Counted from the first letter of the stretch, positions 43,992 through 54,170 are shown. The stretch is 64,000 bases of DNA from Chryseobacterium senegalense (GCA_001403755.1 CYUH01000015.1:660589-724588), one strand, 5' to 3'. Notes: generated by a model not told the origin, from the sequence alone. Numbers and translations are program-made.

Positions 43992-44320
43992 CAATTAATC
44001 GTCGTTTTTTATTGTCCACTTTTAGTTTTTTTGAAAATTGAAATTTCATTATTTATTTTGATAAAAAAAATCTGCTATGTATATTTCAACAAATGTTTTA
44101 GATTGTTTTTTAAGTTAAAATCACATCCAACCGCCATTTGAGCTTTGGTAAATGTCCACCAATGAATATAGTTGGTTTCTCTTGGCATTCACCAATTACA
44201 TTTCTACATTCACCACTTGTCTTTGGTTCAGCTTCATCATATTACAAAAACTATTCGACTAATTTTTAGTTGAATCCCACAATCATTGTTTTGTGTATTA
44301 TTGCCTCAAAAAAAAATAAG
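43992..44320. other. Intergenic region DUF1826-PPTase with repeated CACCA motifs
   Basis: This region between two divergent genes carries three CACC motifs in similar contexts (starts at 44157, 44190 and 44211), of which two are ATTCACCA, 21 bp apart, and an inverted repeat TTGGT-N8-ACCAA near 44145-44162. A 43-codon frame without a start codon is open on the minus strand (44113-44241). Nothing here is a clear gene; it may be a regulatory array or a decayed gene. Confidence 0.3.
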
Positions 44321-44328
44321 TATTTTTG
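44321..44328 (+). promoter_or_regulatory. -7 promoter box of the phosphopantetheinyl transferase gene
   Basis: TATTTTTG, 28 nt before the ATG at 44357, with TTG at 44301-44303, 17 nt upstream of the box. Confidence 0.55.
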
Positions 44329-44356
44329 CGACGTATCAGTTTTATTTTGTTGAATT

Positions 44357-44968
44357 ATGCCTTTGTATCGAGATTTTTCCGATGATCAAGCTACCATACT
44401 TCTTTGGAAATATGATGAAAAAGAAATGCTAAATTCAGAAGATTTGCTGGAAAAAGAAGATGCTGAACGGATTAAAGATTACCATCCGACAAAACTGAAA
44501 GAGCATCTTTTGGTAAGAAAAATCCTGAAATCGGTTTTGCCTGGCCATAAAATTCTGTACAATGGGCGCGAACCTTATCTATTTCCGAAGGATTTCGAGA
44601 TTTCGATTACGCATTCGTTTCCCTTCGCGGCATTGGCAATTTCTAAAAATAAAGTAGGGATTGATATAGAACCATTTAACCCCAAAATTGTTAGAATTAA
44701 GCATAAATTTTTGAAAGAAGAGGAATCCGACTTTATTGAAAAAAATAAAGAAGTGGCCTTTCTCACGGTGATTTGGTCGCTGAAAGAGAGCTTGTACAAA
44801 ATTCACCATTCGAATTACTGGTCGCTGAAAAAACATTATGAAGTGAAACCTTTCAATTTAGATTTCCCCTTCAATATCATTTGTAGAGTCCACGATGATC
44901 GGGTTTCAGATCTATACAAAGCGCGGGTGGAGTTTTTCGATCATTATTGTTTCACCATTGTGGACTGA
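44357..44968 (+). CDS. 4'-phosphopantetheinyl transferase superfamily protein
   Basis: These enzymes load the phosphopantetheine arm onto carrier proteins. The 203-residue protein has the Sfp-type motifs: ISITHSFPFAALAISKNKVG, GIDIEPFNPKIV (magnesium-binding D-x-E) and VIWSLKESLYKI (W-x-x-KE-x-x-x-K). A N-terminal pseudo-repeat (ERIKDYHPTKLKEHLLVRKI) also fits. No carrier protein or synthase gene is near, so its target is open. It is convergent with the FUSC gene and overlaps its 3' end by 25 bp. Confidence 0.92.
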   Translation: MPLYRDFSDDQATILLWKYDEKEMLNSEDLLEKEDAERIKDYHPTKLKEHLLVRKILKSVLPGHKILYNGREPYLFPKDFEISITHSFPFAALAISKNKVGIDIEPFNPKIVRIKHKFLKEEESDFIEKNKEVAFLTVIWSLKESLYKIHHSNYWSLKKHYEVKPFNLDFPFNIICRVHDDRVSDLYKARVEFFDHYCFTIVD

Positions 44969-47205
44969 ATTTCAGGTTCCAGCTTTTCCGCACATTTTCG
45001 TTGTTCTTTGGCGACATCGTAGATCAATTCCAGGATTTCTCTCAGGTTTTTCAACTCGGTTAATCTGGTGATTCTGTTTGGATCCCGCCGGTCTGAAATT
45101 TCATTTTCCAAGATTTCCTTTTTTCGATTTTCGAGCAGCTTTTCTACAGAATCTTCAGGTTTTAGCTGACTGTCTTCCACGATATCGCGGTGATATTTTT
45201 TCTGATTCAGGATAAGTGCGGTGCGCAATAATTCTGCAGAAATCTTACGATTCCAACTTGCGAAATCGATTTCCGGGTAATCTTTTGCTTTTTTGGAATA
45301 CTGTGAAAATGAAGCAATGTACGCAGTAATCAAATGTGCGGTATTCACAAACTGATGTACCAATTCCAACTTTTTCTGCTGGTTTTTGGGGTCAGAAATC
45401 ATCCTTTGGAAATTATCAGAAAGGTTTCCCAGATCGATAATTGCGTCTTTTCTTTTGAGTTTAAAATCCTGGATATTTGCATTTTCATTTTGAAAGAAAT
45501 CCATCGCTGCCTGAAAATAATTGAGATTACTTTTGGTCGTTTTCTGCATTAAGACCAGATTCTGGGAATGTTCCCAAACCGGAAGGACAAAATAGGAAAC
45601 TGCGAAAGCGACGAGTCCGGCGATTGCCGTATCCAGAATGCGATCTTTAAAAATTAGATTGACATTTCCGGGATTCAAGAAATTAAACGTCAGGAAAATA
45701 TAAATTGTCATGAACAAAACTGCCCAGAAATATCTTGCTTTAAGAAAGGAAAAGCAAAGAATCATCGAAAAGAGCAAAATGGCGAGAAGTGCCGTACTGC
45801 TGTCAATGAAATATAAAATAAGATATGCAACTACAGCACCAACAACCGTTCCGTACAATCGCAGCAGGTTGCGATGTTTGGTGGTAGAGTAGGCGGGTTT
45901 CATGATCGCAACAAGGGTAATTAGGATCCAGTAAGAATGTCCGATTCCCAAGAAACTCAGCTTTGAAATGGCGTAACCAATTAATAAGGCAACAGTAATG
46001 CGCACCGAATGACGAAAATGAGAGGATTTCAACGAAAAGTTATTGCGCAACACTTTAAAGTTGATTTTCTCTTCGGCAGTTACAAATTTTCGGTAATCCA
46101 AACCTGTAGAAAGACTTTTTGCCAGTTTTTTGTCTTGGGTAAAAACTTTGTAAATGGTTTTAATCTCGTCGGTAATATCGGTAATCCTTACCAAAATTAA
46201 GCGCAAAATCATGAAATCTTCGAAGTTTTCCGCATTCAGCCGGTGGCTTCGCAGGTCGAAATATTGCTCATAGATTTCGCTTAATTCTTGGTCAATTTTA
46301 TAAATAGGTTTTGCTTTGGTGCTGCCTTGCAATGCGATTCCGATATTGCTCAGTTCCTCTGAAACTTTCGACAGATATACGCTAATGGAAGTTAGAAATC
46401 CTGAATCTCCGAAGCTTTCCTGAATTTTGCGATAGTCATTCTCTGAGGTCATCAGTTTTTCGTGAAGATCGATGGAGTTAAGGAACATCAACATTAAAAG
46501 TCGGCTTGTGGTTGTCGATTCATTAACTATTTTTCTAGTTTTGAAAACAGTTTCCCTTGTTTCTTCCTGAAGGTTCTTAATTTTAATTTGTTGGGATATC
46601 ACCTGCGAATGTAGCAATTCGAAATCGGCATTTGGTTGGTAAAACTTAGATTTAATGTTCAGATAATCGGCAAGCTCGAGATAGTTTTCGCCAATCATTT
46701 GTCCCGCTAATTTATACGGTTGGATTTTAGAAACGATTAAAAAAATCAGCAGATACAAAACTGATCCTGCAAAAAAAATAAGTAAGCTGTGTAATAAATT
46801 ATCTCCACTAAGATGCCCATCGATAAAAATCCCTAATACAACCAAAGAAAGCGAACCCACGGCTGCGAGTCGTTGTCCGTAAATCCCAATCATTGAGAAA
46901 AACATCCCGAAGAAAATTATTTCTAAATAAATCAGGACCGGGAAACTCTTAAGAAAACTCGCAACTAATGCCACGAAAAAGAAAGAAATTACGGCGAGAA
47001 TCAATGCATTTCTTCTGCGGATAAAAGGACCCGGTTGGTCGGTAAGTCCTACAAAACTGGTTGCCAAAGGAAAGAGGAAATATTCTTTCAATAAGCCAAA
47101 ATAGGCAAGAATAATGCTCGGAACGACAATCGCCAGTGAAATACGAATCGCCGAATAAATATATTGGCTGGTTGTAAATTTCCGGAGTTGTGTAGCATAG
47201 TTCAT
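44944..47205 (-). CDS. FUSC family inner membrane protein (YccS-like)
   Basis: The 753-residue protein has two sets of about 5-6 membrane helices (near residues 20-160 and 400-530), each set followed by a long cytoplasmic helical region, the layout of the fusaric acid resistance (FUSC)/YccS family. Typical segments are VGLTDQPGPFIRRRNALILA and YWILITLVAIMKPAYSTTKH with RNLLRLYGTVVGA. Members export aromatic or amphipathic compounds or are of unknown role. The gene has its own -7 box 4 nt before the ATG, after the porV terminator. Confidence 0.9.
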   Translation of the reverse strand: MNYATQLRKFTTSQYIYSAIRISLAIVVPSIILAYFGLLKEYFLFPLATSFVGLTDQPGPFIRRRNALILAVISFFFVALVASFLKSFPVLIYLEIIFFGMFFSMIGIYGQRLAAVGSLSLVVLGIFIDGHLSGDNLLHSLLIFFAGSVLYLLIFLIVSKIQPYKLAGQMIGENYLELADYLNIKSKFYQPNADFELLHSQVISQQIKIKNLQEETRETVFKTRKIVNESTTTSRLLMLMFLNSIDLHEKLMTSENDYRKIQESFGDSGFLTSISVYLSKVSEELSNIGIALQGSTKAKPIYKIDQELSEIYEQYFDLRSHRLNAENFEDFMILRLILVRITDITDEIKTIYKVFTQDKKLAKSLSTGLDYRKFVTAEEKINFKVLRNNFSLKSSHFRHSVRITVALLIGYAISKLSFLGIGHSYWILITLVAIMKPAYSTTKHRNLLRLYGTVVGAVVAYLILYFIDSSTALLAILLFSMILCFSFLKARYFWAVLFMTIYIFLTFNFLNPGNVNLIFKDRILDTAIAGLVAFAVSYFVLPVWEHSQNLVLMQKTTKSNLNYFQAAMDFFQNENANIQDFKLKRKDAIIDLGNLSDNFQRMISDPKNQQKKLELVHQFVNTAHLITAYIASFSQYSKKAKDYPEIDFASWNRKISAELLRTALILNQKKYHRDIVEDSQLKPEDSVEKLLENRKKEILENEISDRRDPNRITRLTELKNLREILELIYDVAKEQRKCAEKLEPEIQSTMVKQ

Positions 47206-47209
47206 GGTG

Positions 47210-47217
47210 CAAATTTA
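47210..47217 (-). promoter_or_regulatory. -7 promoter box of the FUSC gene (leaderless type)
   Basis: TAAATTTG on the minus strand; only CACC separates it from the ATG at 47205. Confidence 0.58.
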
Positions 47218-47227
47218 AGGGTTATTC

Positions 47228-47256
47228 TAAAAAGAAAGCCCCAATTTCTTGAGGCT
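47228..47256 (-). terminator. Terminator after porV
   Basis: On the minus strand AAGCCTCAA and TTGGGGCTT pair around GAAA with one internal mismatch, then TTCTTTTT follows. It uncouples the FUSC gene from porU-porV. Confidence 0.7.
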
Positions 47257-47281
47257 TACTGTAATTTTTCATTAAATAAAA

Positions 47282-48403
47282 TTAATAATCGGCGTTCGAG
47301 GAATCTTCGCCAATGTTCCAGGTAAGCCCGAATCTTAAAGTATTATCTAAGGCTGAATTTACTTTGGAAGTATTGATGAGGTAAGACATATCTAATCCGA
47401 AAGATTGATATTTCAAGCCAACCCCAACGGTGGCGTACTGTCTTGCTCCTTGCTGCTCACTTTCGTGGAAATAACCTCCTCTTAAAGCAAAAGCATTGTC
47501 GTATTCATATTCTACCGCACCACTGAACATAACGCTTTGTGGATTGCTGAATGATTTTCCGATTCCTTCGATCACACCTACATTCGGAATGTTTCCGGTA
47601 TTATCAGGCCCGGCGACCAATAATTTGGAAGCTTCGAAGTTTACACCAACACGGTTTAAATCATCAATGAATAAATCGTAACCTGCACCTAATCTTGCGG
47701 TGGTAGGAAGATAAGATCTAGATTCCTCATCACCTGTATAATCCAGTCTTGGACCTAAATTTTGGATTGCGAAACCTGCTCTTGCACGACCTTCGAAATC
47801 ATTAATGCTCGTGTGTCTTTCCGATTGAAAATATCCTGAAACATCTACTGCGAAAGAGTTTGCCGGTTTCAAAGTGTTATCAGAGTTGAATCCTCCGGAC
47901 AGATCAGAACGGATGAATCGACCGGTAACCGCCATGGAATAGGTATCACTAAGTTTCAAACCATATGCTACATCGATAGAGAATTCGTTTGGTTTTGCAG
48001 TACCTTCTTGTACAACTTCAGTTCCAACCAATTTGGTAAGATCTACCGCTCCCATGTTGAAATAATAGATACTTGCAGAAATTGTTGCTCTTTCTTCGTC
48101 ACCCAAAAACTGATGATAAGCTCCGTAAAGTAAGAAAACATCATTGGTCAGTTTGCTCATGTAAGGTGTATAGTTAACCCCAATTGCAGAAGTGGTTTTG
48201 CTGAAAGGATATTTCGCTGCGTTCCAAAACTGAGAGAAAGCGTCAGTTGTTGTGGCAACCCCTTGGTCACCCATTCCACCGGCTCTGGCATCCGGGGAAA
48301 TCCTCAGAAACGGAGCACCGGTAAGAACCGGCTGAATTTGCGAGTAAGCAGCAACACTCACTCCTAAACTTAGTCCTAAAAATAATTTTTTAGTCAATTT
48401 CAT
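47282..48403 (-). CDS. porV: Type IX secretion system outer membrane protein PorV (LptO)
   Basis: PorV is a 14-strand outer membrane protein that receives cargo from the type IX translocon and hands it to PorU. The 373-residue protein has a signal peptide (MKLTKKLFLGLSLGVSVAAY) and the family hallmark FLRISPDARAGGMGDQGVAT, then SQFWNAAKYPF and ALRGGYFHESEQQGARQYAT near the end. It lies 37 nt after porU on the same strand, as in other flavobacteria. Confidence 0.96.
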   Translation of the reverse strand: MKLTKKLFLGLSLGVSVAAYSQIQPVLTGAPFLRISPDARAGGMGDQGVATTTDAFSQFWNAAKYPFSKTTSAIGVNYTPYMSKLTNDVFLLYGAYHQFLGDEERATISASIYYFNMGAVDLTKLVGTEVVQEGTAKPNEFSIDVAYGLKLSDTYSMAVTGRFIRSDLSGGFNSDNTLKPANSFAVDVSGYFQSERHTSINDFEGRARAGFAIQNLGPRLDYTGDEESRSYLPTTARLGAGYDLFIDDLNRVGVNFEASKLLVAGPDNTGNIPNVGVIEGIGKSFSNPQSVMFSGAVEYEYDNAFALRGGYFHESEQQGARQYATVGVGLKYQSFGLDMSYLINTSKVNSALDNTLRFGLTWNIGEDSSNADY

Positions 48404-48440
48404 AAAGTAGTTTTTTATCGTTTATATTTTTATATTTTTT

Positions 48441-51400
48441 TTATTTTAAAATGACCATTTTTTCTACTGCTGTAGCGCTGCCCTTGCATTTGTCCTGGTT
48501 TTGGCTTTTTGCAAAGATTTTAAAGATGTATGTTCCTTTTCCTACTGCATCTCCGAAATCATCTTTACCGTCCCATTCTATTGCAGTTCTTGGGGTTCGG
48601 AACCCTTGGTAGAACGGCTCTGCAGTAACCGACGTGCTGATTGTTTTTACCAATTTTCCGGTGATGGTATAAATCTGCACATTCACGTCTAATATATCAT
48701 CACAATTATGTTCGAACTGCACGTAGGTTTTGTTGGTAAAAGGGTTTGGCCAATTTAAGAGTTTATTAACAATTAAATTTTGGTTGGTTTCGTCCTTAAC
48801 TATAAAGTTTAACGTTTGAGTAGTGGAATTATTGTTGATGTCCCAAACTTTAAAGGTAAGTTGGTGCGGTCCCGGCGATAGATTTCGGAATGGGTAGCTC
48901 ACATTCCCTTTCTGGTAATCGGATAAAGAAGGATTGGTACATCCGTTTCCGTCGCCAGAAAAATAGAAATCGTTGAGGGCTACGGTATTGATGATTTGTC
49001 CGTCGAGAACCACGGTGATGTCGTGTCCGATTCCCGAACCGGTAGAGTTTATTCCCTTATCATCGGTTATACAAGCCAAAAGCATTGGGTTTTGATCGGT
49101 AATACCACCGTCGGCAAAATTGGTATTGTTCATATAAAGCTGAACTTTCGGCGCCTCGGTATCATTAATTCCATCAGGATTGATTCCGCCAATTTTTTGA
49201 ACCTGATTATTGAAAACATCAAAAACTTTATTATCTGCGTAGGCTAAAATTCTACCATCACCAATTTCATAATTAATGTCTTTCGGAACATAAAATTCTA
49301 CAGTGAAAACACCGTTAACTACCTGACCGGAAGTTTTTACGATAGGTCCGTTTTCCTCGGTGTAGGAAAGCACCGGATTCATTTTGGGTACTCCATCATT
49401 ATTGAGTGTTTTTTTGTTAAGTCTTTTATCGAAAATATTAATCGCTACTCTTCCGTTGAAGGTATTATCAACTGTTCCGTCGCTATTTTTGGTAATATGG
49501 CCTTTCACTTTCACAAAATCCAATGCACGCAACTGTCCTGGAACTGGAGATTCGATTTCGTCTAATGTTAATAATCTTTTCGGGCGGCTCATTTTGGTCG
49601 CCGGATCGCCTAATAAATTTACTTTTAAATGGTCGGAATGTTTTCCTTTTTCAATTTTAGCTTTTAAGAAAGCATCACCCAGACTGCTGAAATCATCATT
49701 TACCAAATTAAAAAGATGTCGGGTGAAAATTGTAGTAAATTCTTCACCATATCCAACGCCGATTGCTCGGCTGGAAGTAAGCATCATGGAAGCACCACCT
49801 TGTTTCGATTTCATCACCTGTTCTCCCGCAGAAAAAGTCGCTGGATCGTCCCAAAGTGTAAATTCGCAGGTGATGGTAGAAACCAGCGGGAACCTTGCGT
49901 AAACATTATTGTAATTATTAAATTTCTGAATTTCATCTACCGTTAAAACTCTTTCCTGAGCCCATCCATTAATCCCTCCATGTCCGAAATAGAACAAATA
50001 GAGGCTGTTTCCTACATCATTTGCAATGGCTTGGTTTACCTGAGGATATCGCTGTCCACCGGCAGAAGTTTGCGCAGTGAAGGCATCTAAGTATAATTTT
50101 CTTACATTATATTCTTTTCTTACATTCCCGGTTTCGAAAACGTTTACCAAGGAAGCATTCATGGTATTGTGGAAAGGAAATTGGTTATCCGCATCATCAT
50201 CAACTACGAAATCGAGTTTCATTCTCCACTCGCCAAATGGAGTAGGCTGGCCAGGAAGTGCATTGTTGTATGCTAAAGCTTTGTCGATCAGTAATTTTGC
50301 TTCTGCAAGATTTGCAGCGGGTAATCTACCAACCGGAAAATCTGGAAGTTGAGAAGATAAAAGAATAGATGTCACTGGTCGGGGCGAAGTCATTGTAAAA
50401 TAATCGTCGGTAACGAATGAATTCGAATAGTCACCACTTTCTTCACTTTGGTAAGATGGAACAATATCCGATCCGGGGTGGTTTCTTCCGCGGAAATCGT
50501 AGGAAGTATCGCCTAAAATAAAGAGGTATTTTAGTTTTCCTGTAGGTGTATTGAGTTTAGTTGCGAAATCTCTGATGGCGGTAATATCTTTGCGGCCACT
50601 GCTGAATTCGTTGTAAATTTTATTTACATCTACTACTGCAACGTTATATTTGTCTTGATAATAGTTCGCTAATCTTTGCGCCTGTCCCATCATTTCGGTA
50701 GTCGTTATCATCAAATATTCAATGTTTTGCAAACTAGATAAATCCTGATTTTCGATTCTTCCGACAAAGGTTGGAGTGTAAGCGTCGCTACTTTTAAAAG
50801 CTACAAATTCGTTCACAAATTGATTGCTGTTGGCAAGATATCCGAAGTTGAATGTAGCGCTGCTGCTTGATTTGTTTACTTTTTTGGTGGCAGTAGTAAT
50901 GTCAGAAACCTCCCAAACTTGTTCTACCGCTGATGCATCGGAAATGTTGAAAGTGTACAAAGTTGAACTTCCTTCGTCAATATCGTAGCTGCGGAAATTC
51001 ATTTGAGAATTGTTGAATTTTAGATCTTCTTTATACTGAACTTCGGCATAATCGAAATAAAATTTACCATTAGGATTGGCAGCGATATTCGTGGCGAAGT
51101 TGAAAGTTAGTTGATTCCCTTGTAAGTTTGTGATAATTCCATTATACACCAATGGGATGGCTTCTTTTTTCTCGGTTGCTAAAATCGATGAGGTGCCCGG
51201 ATTTTGGTTATTAAAGGTTGTTGTAATTTTATTTCCGGCAGATTGGTACGCGACTACTCTCGAGCGGTATCGAATTACGTCCGAACTTTGTATCGGAGAT
51301 TTTGTAGTGAAAGTGAGTGACTTGCTATCGATAATTGCATCGCCGGTCCAAATTCTTCCGATTTTCATTAAATTGAATTTTTCTTCGTTAATGAATTGAT

Positions 51401-52349
51401 AATCGTCATAGCGAGAAATCACATTAGAATTTACTGATTGATCAGCTTCCAAAACTCTTTTTCCGGGACCAAGATCGAAATTGATAAAGTAATAGGAATA
51501 ATCCTCATAAAGATTCACATAATTAAGAGGTTTGTCGGTACGGGTTTCAATTCTACGGTTTCCGTTACCATTAGGTAAATCAGAAACTTTGTATAAATTA
51601 TATCCATGAGGCCCTTGAGCATAAAAAAGCGCATAATCTCCATCATTCCAAGTGCCATCTTCTTCACCAACCACCTGAATTGCATTTTCTTGCAAGGCGA
51701 AATATCTGGAATCCTGGTTGTGCTCCGGCAACATTACGCCACCATTTCCGTAAATTCTGAAATTTCTTGGATTAATGCTGGAAGGGTTGATGCCATTATC
51801 TCTCAGAAACTGAGCTGTAATTTTGAAAATCCCCGATTTATCAACTTTTATTTTATAAAAATTACCGGATTTCAGCGGGTTTTCGGTATTACCAATTTTT
51901 CCGGAGAATATCGGGCTTTCTTGAGTGCTTTCATTACTGTTTGTAATAGCAAAAGAAGTTAATCGGTAAATATTTCCTTTTTCAGACTTAAAAGCAGCTA
52001 CTTTTATATCCGAAGAAATTTCTTGGCTGTACGGATTGTTGTAAGTGCTGATTTCTGCTCTTTCATTTTTCGGGATGTCGTATAAACTGAGCTCAAAAAG
52101 ATCTTGTTGTGAAACTTTTTCCCAAACCATATTGCTCACCGTTTGGTTTTTTCCGGAATATTTTCCGGATGCATGATAATAAACAGTGCCATCTTCATAA
52201 GAGAATCCTTCATTCTCGAAGTAAGGAATGGTCAATTGATAGCTTCCGTAATCAATTATTTTGGAACCTTTCCACTGGATTTTCACAGATTGCGCAGTGG
52301 TTAAAGAAATCAATAAGCTAAAAAATACAAGAGTTAAGATACGTTTCAT
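48441..52349 (-). CDS. porU: Type IX secretion system sortase PorU (gingipain-like C25 protease)
   Basis: PorU removes the C-terminal domain from type IX cargo and links it to surface lipopolysaccharide. The 1302-residue protein has a signal peptide, an N-terminal beta region, and a C25 peptidase domain with the catalytic histidine in YFGHGGINGW (near residue 790) and the cysteine in VSTITCEFTLWDDP (near 826). The C-terminus is itself CTD/FlgD-like (WPNPFTNKTYVQFEHNCDD; GKDDFGDAVGKGTYIFKIFA). A GTG at 52367 opens the frame, but ATG 52349 begins the signal peptide and is preferred. It heads porU-porV and is divergent from gldJ. Confidence 0.96.
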   Translation of the reverse strand: MKRILTLVFFSLLISLTTAQSVKIQWKGSKIIDYGSYQLTIPYFENEGFSYEDGTVYYHASGKYSGKNQTVSNMVWEKVSQQDLFELSLYDIPKNERAEISTYNNPYSQEISSDIKVAAFKSEKGNIYRLTSFAITNSNESTQESPIFSGKIGNTENPLKSGNFYKIKVDKSGIFKITAQFLRDNGINPSSINPRNFRIYGNGGVMLPEHNQDSRYFALQENAIQVVGEEDGTWNDGDYALFYAQGPHGYNLYKVSDLPNGNGNRRIETRTDKPLNYVNLYEDYSYYFINFDLGPGKRVLEADQSVNSNVISRYDDYQFINEEKFNLMKIGRIWTGDAIIDSKSLTFTTKSPIQSSDVIRYRSRVVAYQSAGNKITTTFNNQNPGTSSILATEKKEAIPLVYNGIITNLQGNQLTFNFATNIAANPNGKFYFDYAEVQYKEDLKFNNSQMNFRSYDIDEGSSTLYTFNISDASAVEQVWEVSDITTATKKVNKSSSSATFNFGYLANSNQFVNEFVAFKSSDAYTPTFVGRIENQDLSSLQNIEYLMITTTEMMGQAQRLANYYQDKYNVAVVDVNKIYNEFSSGRKDITAIRDFATKLNTPTGKLKYLFILGDTSYDFRGRNHPGSDIVPSYQSEESGDYSNSFVTDDYFTMTSPRPVTSILLSSQLPDFPVGRLPAANLAEAKLLIDKALAYNNALPGQPTPFGEWRMKLDFVVDDDADNQFPFHNTMNASLVNVFETGNVRKEYNVRKLYLDAFTAQTSAGGQRYPQVNQAIANDVGNSLYLFYFGHGGINGWAQERVLTVDEIQKFNNYNNVYARFPLVSTITCEFTLWDDPATFSAGEQVMKSKQGGASMMLTSSRAIGVGYGEEFTTIFTRHLFNLVNDDFSSLGDAFLKAKIEKGKHSDHLKVNLLGDPATKMSRPKRLLTLDEIESPVPGQLRALDFVKVKGHITKNSDGTVDNTFNGRVAINIFDKRLNKKTLNNDGVPKMNPVLSYTEENGPIVKTSGQVVNGVFTVEFYVPKDINYEIGDGRILAYADNKVFDVFNNQVQKIGGINPDGINDTEAPKVQLYMNNTNFADGGITDQNPMLLACITDDKGINSTGSGIGHDITVVLDGQIINTVALNDFYFSGDGNGCTNPSLSDYQKGNVSYPFRNLSPGPHQLTFKVWDINNNSTTQTLNFIVKDETNQNLIVNKLLNWPNPFTNKTYVQFEHNCDDILDVNVQIYTITGKLVKTISTSVTAEPFYQGFRTPRTAIEWDGKDDFGDAVGKGTYIFKIFAKSQNQDKCKGSATAVEKMVILK

Positions 52350-52454
52350 CTGAGTGTAAAATTTCACAGTTACAAATTAAACGAAAAATAATAGATTTAG
52401 TATGAACAATAAAATTAAAATGTTAACGTTTTCTAAAAAAAACTAATTTTTAAT

Positions 52455-52485
52455 TTGATTTATTAAAGATTTTCTTTTTTCTTTG
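52455..52485 (+). promoter_or_regulatory. Probable promoter of gldJ
   Basis: TTG (52455-52457), 20 nt, then TTTCTTTG (52478-52485), one mismatch from TAnnTTTG, 27 nt before the ATG at 52513. Confidence 0.4.
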
Positions 52486-52512
52486 TATCCCGAAAATATC
52501 TATATATCAACT

Positions 52513-54120
52513 ATGAATAAACTTAAGTTGTTTACATTACTAGCGTTCAGTTCTACGCTCATCCTTACGAGCTGTGGCGGAGGCGGTAACAGCAAGAAAG
52601 GCGGCGGAACCAAGCGTTTTACCAGTAAAACCGGATGGAAACCCAATGATCAAAAAGGCTGGTTTTTCACCGGAAAACAACAAAAACAAAAAGGATGGCC
52701 AGGAATGGTTTACGTGGAAGGTGGTACTTTTACTATGGGATTAGTGAAAGACGACGTAATGCACGATTGGAATAACACCCCAAGAAGAATGCAGGTAAGT
52801 GCATTTTTCATCGGAGAGACCGAAATTACCAACTACGAATACCGCGAGTATGTTACTTGGTTGAAATTCGTTTTCCCTCCATCTGATCCAAGTTTCAAAG
52901 AAATATACAAAGGTGCACTTCCTGATACTACCGTTTGGAATAACGAACTTTCTAGAAACGACTTTGCAGAAACTTATTTCCGCAGACCGGAATTTGATTA
53001 TTATCCAGTGGTAGGGGTTTCTTGGTTACAAGCTTCAAGATATTGCGACTGGTTATCCGATAGAGCGAATGAAAAAGCTTTGATGGAGCAAGGTGTCATT
53101 GCAAAAGATTTTTATGCTAATGATGCTAACAACCAAGGAGCAGGAGCTTTCAGTTTAGATAAATTCAAAGCGAATGATCCGGAAATGGAAGCGTATATCA
53201 ATAAACAAAGACTTCAGCAGAAATCTGGTATTAAAACCAGTAATCAAAGAATTCTTGCCGCTAACAGAAATGCTACAGCAGGTGTAGTTGAAAAATTCCG
53301 TCTCCCGACAGAAGTTGAATGGGAATTTGCTGCACTTGGTTTACAAAAAGATAGAGAATACAATTTGTATCTCAACAAAAAACCAGTGATTGAGGAACTG
53401 AAAGGCAAAAAAGGTAGAGATCGTGGGATGTATCTTGAAAACTTCAAACAAGGTAGAGGAGATTACTCCGGTGTTGCAGGATGGAAAAATGATGGTTCAC
53501 CAACCACTTCCGACGTGAAACAATATCCTTCTAACAACTTAGGAATCTACGGAATGTTCGGTAACGTTGCTGAATGGACTGCAGACGTTTATCGTCCGAT
53601 TATCGATCAGGAAGCTAGCGATTTCAACTATTACAGAGGAAATGTGGCGCAAGAAGTGGTGAGAAATGCTGATGGAACATATAAGAAAATCGAAGCTCCG
53701 GCATTTGATACTTTGGCTGACGGAAGATTAGTTTACAAAGGATTACCTGGACAATATGAAAGAGAAGTTGTTGCCGACAACAGGAATTTTAGAGATGGTG
53801 ATTTCCAGTCTTCATTAGATGCAGGTTACGGAAGAGGAGAAGACAGTACGACCGCGGGATACAATATGTACAACTCCAAGCAAAAGAGATTTATTGTTGA
53901 TGCACGTGGCAGAGTAGTAATGCAGAAAGACCCAGTATCCAGAACAACTAGAGTGAGCAATGAAGTTAGAGTAATCAAAGGTGGTTCTTGGTTAGACGGA
54001 TCCTATTGGTTAGATCCAGGTCAAAGACGATTCCGTGATGAGGCGAAAGCTTTCGGATGGGTTGGTTTCCGTGTAGCACAAGATGCTAAATCTTCCGGAA
54101 AAGGTAGAACCAAAAGATAA
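52513..54120 (+). CDS. gldJ: Gliding motility lipoprotein GldJ
   Basis: GldJ is a lipoprotein needed for gliding and for stability of type IX secretion components. The lipoprotein signal ends LILTSC (Cys21), followed by a Gly/Lys-rich linker, then a formylglycine-generating-enzyme (sulfatase-modifying) fold: GMVYVEGGTFTMG, ITNYEYREYVTWL, VVGVSWLQASRYCDWLSDRA, EKFRLPTEVEWEFAALG, NLGIYGMFGNVAEWTADVYR and VIKGGSWLDGSYWLDPGQRR. The frame is open upstream to a TTG at 52483, but ATG 52513 gives the lipoprotein signal. The protein is 535 residues long. Gene order beside porU and porV agrees with other flavobacteria. Confidence 0.94.
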   Translation: MNKLKLFTLLAFSSTLILTSCGGGGNSKKGGGTKRFTSKTGWKPNDQKGWFFTGKQQKQKGWPGMVYVEGGTFTMGLVKDDVMHDWNNTPRRMQVSAFFIGETEITNYEYREYVTWLKFVFPPSDPSFKEIYKGALPDTTVWNNELSRNDFAETYFRRPEFDYYPVVGVSWLQASRYCDWLSDRANEKALMEQGVIAKDFYANDANNQGAGAFSLDKFKANDPEMEAYINKQRLQQKSGIKTSNQRILAANRNATAGVVEKFRLPTEVEWEFAALGLQKDREYNLYLNKKPVIEELKGKKGRDRGMYLENFKQGRGDYSGVAGWKNDGSPTTSDVKQYPSNNLGIYGMFGNVAEWTADVYRPIIDQEASDFNYYRGNVAQEVVRNADGTYKKIEAPAFDTLADGRLVYKGLPGQYEREVVADNRNFRDGDFQSSLDAGYGRGEDSTTAGYNMYNSKQKRFIVDARGRVVMQKDPVSRTTRVSNEVRVIKGGSWLDGSYWLDPGQRRFRDEAKAFGWVGFRVAQDAKSSGKGRTKR

Positions 54121-54140
54121 TTAGTATAAAATATTTTCTA

Positions 54141-54170
54141 AATCCTTCTGTTTTTGCAGAAGGATTTTTT
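54141..54170 (+). terminator. Terminator after gldJ
   Basis: AATCCTTCTG and CAGAAGGATT form a 10-bp stem, followed by TTTTTT. Its T run ends inside the -7 box of murF. Confidence 0.82.

Noticed and set aside
49384-49902. 172-codon plus-strand frame inside porU
   Set aside because: It is a shadow of the PorU C25 domain region, where the minus strand is certainly coding.
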